Positions 60,104 through 64,000 of a DNA stretch of 64,000 nucleotides are shown piece by piece; positions within the stretch are counted from its first letter, which is position 1, and each line of letters starts with the position of its first letter. Source of the stretch: Streptomyces sp. NBC_00775 (GTDB taxonomy: Bacteria > Actinomycetota > Actinomycetes > Streptomycetales > Streptomycetaceae); assembly GCF_036347135.1 (NCBI RefSeq), contig NZ_CP108938.1, positions 6,634,001 to 6,698,000 on the forward strand, read 5' to 3'. The position numbers and the translations under genes were made by a program. Below the pieces are notes generated by a model that searched no databases, was not told where the DNA came from, and saw nothing but the letters and a program-made list of their open reading frames with translations.

Positions 60104-60574
60104 TCAGGAATCTCCCGACGCCTGCTCCACCAGCGGGATGATCCGCAGCGGAACGGGGTTCTCCATCACGATCGCCGTGGCGGCCCGGACGATCCCATCA
60201 AAACCGACAACCCGGTCGATCACACGCTGGAGATCGGCGTTCGAGCGGGCCACCAGCCGGCACAGCATGTCCCCGCTACCGGTGGTCGTGTGCAGCTCCA
60301 GCACCTCCGGGACGGTCGCCAAGTGCGCCCGTACGTCCGCCCCTTGCCCCTGCCGGATCTGGAGCGTCGCGAACGCGGTGACGGGATACCCGAGGGCGGC
60401 CGGGTCCACCTGCGGCCCGAACCCCCGGATGACTCCATTGGACTGAAGCCGGTCGAGCCGCGCCTGCACCGTGCCGCGCGCGACCCCCAGCCGCCGGGAC
60501 ATCTCCAGGACGCCGATGCGCGGTTCCTCGGCGAGCAGCACGATGATCCGGCCGTCCAGATGATCGATCGCCAC
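60104..60574 (-). CDS. Lrp/AsnC-family transcriptional regulator
   Basis: A 156-residue regulator: HTH at about 5-55 (LDGRIIVLLAEEPRIGVLEM, RLGVARGTVQARLDRLQSNG) and RAM domain at about 70-145 (FATLQIRQGQGADVRAHLA, TTTGSGDMLCRLVA). Divergent from hppD, so it probably controls tyrosine/homogentisate catabolism. GTG start. Confidence 0.92.
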   Translation of the reverse strand: MAIDHLDGRIIVLLAEEPRIGVLEMSRRLGVARGTVQARLDRLQSNGVIRGFGPQVDPAALGYPVTAFATLQIRQGQGADVRAHLATVPEVLELHTTTGSGDMLCRLVARSNADLQRVIDRVVGFDGIVRAATAIVMENPVPLRIIPLVEQASGDS

Positions 60575-60658
60575 GGGGGCCTCCCCTTTCCCTGCTTCGT
60601 TCGCCTCACGAGATGGTCATCCTGTACAGAACGCTCGCCGAAACGAGCCATCACCTGA

Positions 60659-61867
<1,209 letters not shown>

Positions 61868-61936
61868 ACCAGCTGTGGATCGGGCCGCGCGAGAGTGTTG
61901 AACTTGCAACCAGCGTAGGCAGGTTGGGACTCTCGG

Positions 61937-61969
61937 GTCCTGTGGACGCCGCGAGGGCGTCCACAGGAC
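61937..61969 (+). terminator. 14-bp hairpin terminator after hppD
   Basis: GTCCTGTGGACGCC (61937-61950) pairs perfectly with GGCGTCCACAGGAC (61956-61969), loop GCGAG. It lies 70 bp after the hppD stop and directly before the GGGGAGG Shine-Dalgarno of the next gene. Confidence 0.8.
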
Positions 61970-61987
61970 AGGGGAGGACAGCACCTC

Positions 61988-62896
61988 ATGGCGGAGACAC
62001 CGGCCGGCACCACCACCGGGGATGAGCGCATAGACCTCGCCGTGGCGGCCGAGCGCTGGCTGTGGCAGAAGGCCACGCTCCAGGTGGGGACGGTTCCGCA
62101 GTCCTTCGCCCTCGACGAGGTGAACAAGCGGCTGTACGTCCTGCAGATCGCGCCGGGCGGCAGGGCGGCGGGGAATCTGGTCCTGAGCAAGCTCGACTAC
62201 GACGGCAACCGGCTGGGCCACATGCGGCTGCCGCGCTTCGGGCACGGGGTGAGCATGGGCGTCCAGAACGCCGCCGACGGCACGGTGTGGATCTGGACCG
62301 AGGCCCAGGCGGTGAAGGGGTACGGCAAGGGCGTCACCCGCTTCCGCTTCGTCGACGGCGCCACCCGCACCCTCGACAAGGTCAACGTCCGCATGCCGAT
62401 CCCGGGCTCCGTCAACAACCAGCCCTCCGTCTGCATGGCGAGCAAGCGCATCGCCGTACGCCACCGTGTCGGCGGCGCGGCGCGCTACCGCGTCTACGAC
62501 CTCGACACGTTCATCGCCGGCGACTACTCCACCCACCTCGCCGACTTCCCGCAGACCGGCGCCCACCCGGACCCCGACGTTCCGTTCCAGGGCTACGCGC
62601 TGCACGGCGACCACCTCTACCAGCTGGCGGGCACGGCGTACGACGACGCCACCAACCCGCCCTCAGGGCACGGCAACACCTACCTCTCCTGCCTCGACAT
62701 CCGCACCGGCGACCTGCTCCAGCAGGAGCGGACCGAGGCCGGGCGCTCCCTCGGCTACCGCGAACCCGAGGGCCTCGCCATCCGCCGCAAGGCCGGCAAG
62801 GGCGGCCCCCGACTGTGCATCGGGCTCGCCTCGGGCGCCGAGAACGCCCGCAAGTTCTCGATCTTCTACAAGCCGTTCACGCCCCCGCAGCAGTAG
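61988..62896 (+). CDS. beta-propeller protein (teichoic-acid-biosynthesis-C/baseplate-like)
   Basis: A 302-residue protein without signal peptide. Repeated beta-rich units (KRLYVLQIAPGG, GTVWIWTEAQAV, HLYQLAGTAYDD, EPEGLAIRR) suggest a five- to six-bladed propeller like those annotated as teichoic acid biosynthesis protein C or phage baseplate protein in actinomycetes. GGGGAGG precedes the ATG. Function unknown. Confidence 0.75.
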   Translation: MAETPAGTTTGDERIDLAVAAERWLWQKATLQVGTVPQSFALDEVNKRLYVLQIAPGGRAAGNLVLSKLDYDGNRLGHMRLPRFGHGVSMGVQNAADGTVWIWTEAQAVKGYGKGVTRFRFVDGATRTLDKVNVRMPIPGSVNNQPSVCMASKRIAVRHRVGGAARYRVYDLDTFIAGDYSTHLADFPQTGAHPDPDVPFQGYALHGDHLYQLAGTAYDDATNPPSGHGNTYLSCLDIRTGDLLQQERTEAGRSLGYREPEGLAIRRKAGKGGPRLCIGLASGAENARKFSIFYKPFTPPQQ

Positions 62897-62943
62897 CCCG
62901 AGCAGTAGTTCCCACTCGCAGCCGGGAGCCGTAATCTGGCCGC

Positions 62944-63282
62944 ATGGCCAAGATCAACGACGTGGGCGGCACGCAGGGGTTCGGTGCCATCGACACCACC
63001 GACGACACCGAACCCTTCCACGCGGACTGGGAGGCCCGCGTCGTCGGCCTCTTCAACGCCCTGCGCGGGCAAGGGCTGTTCAACACCAACGAGTTCCGGG
63101 ACGCGATCGAGTCGATGCCCGCCAAGGAGTACCTGGCGGCCTCGTACTACGAGCGCTGGTTCACCGCGATCTGCGCCCTGCTGGAGCGCAAGGGTGTCAT
63201 CGAGCCGGGCGAGCTGGACGGACCGGGCGAGCTGGACGGACCGGGCGAGCCGGCGGCGACCGGGGCCGGTTCCCATGGCTGA
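62944..63282 (+). CDS. nitrile-hydratase beta subunit, N-terminal half (split subunit)
   Basis: A 112-residue protein equal to the N-terminal part of nitrile hydratase beta: MAKINDVGGTQGFGAI, EPFHADWEARVVGLFNALRG, FRDAIESMPAKEYLAASYYE. Instead of continuing into the beta-barrel it ends after a short GELDGP repeat. The other half is encoded by the next gene, overlapping 8 nt. The same split occurs in thiocyanate hydrolase and three-subunit nitrile hydratases. Confidence 0.9.
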   Translation: MAKINDVGGTQGFGAIDTTDDTEPFHADWEARVVGLFNALRGQGLFNTNEFRDAIESMPAKEYLAASYYERWFTAICALLERKGVIEPGELDGPGELDGPGEPAATGAGSHG

Positions 63283-63565
63283 GGACCGCTTCCCGCCCGG
63301 CACCCGCGTCCGCACCTTCGGCCACGACCCGGCGCACCACACCCGCCTGCCCCGCTACGCCCGCGGCAAGCGGGGCGTCGTGGTCGAGCCGGAGGGCCGC
63401 GCCGAACTCGCGGACGTCAGCGCCCAGGGCAGCCCGGACGCCCCGGTCGAGCAGGTGTACGCGGTCCGGTTCGCGGCCCGTGACCTGTGGGGCGAGGGCG
63501 ACCATCACGTCGTACTGGACTTGTGGGAAAGCTACTTGGAAGAGGACCGGCACAATGAGCGGTGA
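63275..63565 (+). CDS. nitrile-hydratase beta subunit, C-terminal half (split subunit)
   Basis: A 96-residue SH3-like barrel: RFPPGTRVRTFGHDPAHHTR, LPRYARGKRGVVVEPEG and VYAVRFAARDLWGE match the C-terminal domain of nitrile hydratase beta. ATG at 63275 overlaps the upstream stop by 8 nt, and its own stop overlaps the alpha-subunit start by 11 nt. The gene is intact, so the split is not a frameshift. Confidence 0.9.
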   Translation: MAEDRFPPGTRVRTFGHDPAHHTRLPRYARGKRGVVVEPEGRAELADVSAQGSPDAPVEQVYAVRFAARDLWGEGDHHVVLDLWESYLEEDRHNER

Positions 63566-64000
63566 CCACCACGACGACGCGCTGATCTCCCGCAGGGTGC
63601 GGCGCCTGGAGACCCTGCTCGAAGAGAAGGGGGTGCTCTCGGGCGGGACGCTGGACGAGGCGATCGACGCGTTCCTGGCGCGGTCGTCCCCGGCGAACGG
63701 GGCGCGGGTGGTGGCGCGCGCCTGGACGGACGCGGACTACAAGTCCCGGCTGCTCACCGACGGCACGGCCGCCGTCCAGGAACTCGGCTTCATGGAGGGC
63801 TCGTACCAGCGTCTGCGCGTGGTCGAGAACACGGAGTCCCTGCACCACGTCATCGTCTGCACCCTCTGCTCCTGCTACCCGCTCCGCCTCCTCGGCCCCT
63901 CCCCGAGCTGGTACAAGTCCGAGGCCTACCGCTCCCGGGTAGTCCGCGAGCCCCGCGCGGTCCTCGCGGAGTTCGGCCTCACGCTCCCGGCCGGCACGGA
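63555..64000 (+). CDS. cobalt-type nitrile-hydratase alpha subunit (partial)
   Basis: Starts at ATG 63555 and runs off the window after about 148 residues. RRVRRLETLLEEKGVLSG is the N-terminal helix, and HHVIVCTLCSCYPLRLLG is the metal claw with Cys102, Cys105, Ser106 and Cys107. Thr in CTLC indicates the cobalt type (iron types have Ser). The two oxidised Cys and backbone amides bind the metal. Third gene of the operon with both halves of beta. Confidence 0.93.
   Translation, partial: MSGDHHDDALISRRVRRLETLLEEKGVLSGGTLDEAIDAFLARSSPANGARVVARAWTDADYKSRLLTDGTAAVQELGFMEGSYQRLRVVENTESLHHVIVCTLCSCYPLRLLGPSPSWYKSEAYRSRVVREPRAVLAEFGLTLPAGT

Noticed and set aside
62944..63565. Frameshifted single nitrile hydratase beta gene
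   Set aside because: Each half has its own start, a plausible end and coupling overlaps, matching known three-subunit enzymes; a sequencing error is less likely.

Overview
This window is a piece of a Streptomyces chromosome. The DNA is very GC-rich with strong third-position GC bias, starts are often GTG or TTG, genes are tightly coupled through ATGA/GTGA overlaps, and perfect hairpin terminators without long T-tracts are common. The gene content is typical of the genus: a WhiJ-type HTH/DUF397/HATPase locus, NnaR, an ECF sigma with a RskA-type anti-sigma, HelD, HupA, MurA, YqgE, DUF3039 and HppD. From memory, the backbone order (MatB end, NarK, NnaR, ECF sigma, HelD, malic enzyme, HupA, MurA, YqgE, GH20 cluster, HppD) follows S. 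coelicolor SCO2962 down to about SCO2927, with strain-specific insertions. This synteny was not computed.

1-1.5 kb: end of a MatB-like glycosyltransferase and a coupled acyltransferase. 1.7-7.2 kb: an accessory block with a lipoprotein, a secreted protein, a small helical partner, a WXG-type effector with a membrane-inserting region, and three unknown or membrane proteins. 7.3-9.0 kb: HTH(DUF5753)/DUF397/HATPase regulatory trio. 9.2-15.1 kb: a second partner plus WXG module in which the effector is a 1469-residue RHS/YD-repeat polymorphic toxin, followed by an S1-like small protein and two Imm50-like immunity candidates. 15.3-18.8 kb (minus strand): an M15-peptidase-like Tat protein that lacks the zinc ligands, a membrane protein and a DUF1906 glycoside-hydrolase-like protein.

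19.5-34.1 kb: core genes. These are a Pro/Gln-repeat membrane protein, NarK and NnaR (nitrate assimilation), an ECF sigma and anti-sigma pair, HelD, NAD-malic enzyme, HupA, MurA, YqgE and DUF3039. 34.2-40.6 kb: a TPR membrane protein, then a sugar ABC importer with a cytosolic GH20 hexosaminidase behind a DasR-like (dre) site, which fits uptake and cleavage of amino-sugar oligosaccharides. 40.8-45.7 kb: a xanthine-dehydrogenase-type operon with two oddities: a 280-residue disordered extension on the Fe-S subunit, and loss of the conserved catalytic Glu in the Mo subunit.

45.9-51.1 kb: a variable stretch with a double SUKH-4 protein, a DUF4365 nuclease-like protein, a small membrane protein lying between tRNA-Cys and a degenerate copy of the tRNA 3' end, an MFS exporter and an RHH/Doc toxin-antitoxin pair. 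51.3-62.9 kb: SF2 helicase, IclR regulator, an enolase-superfamily gene remnant, a Lon-like S16 protein, an ArsR regulator with a perfect operator, an OpuC-type osmoprotectant importer, Lrp/AsnC regulator with divergent hppD, and a beta-propeller protein. 62.9-64 kb: a three-gene nitrile-hydratase-type operon in which the beta subunit is split into two genes, as in thiocyanate hydrolase; the alpha gene runs off the window.
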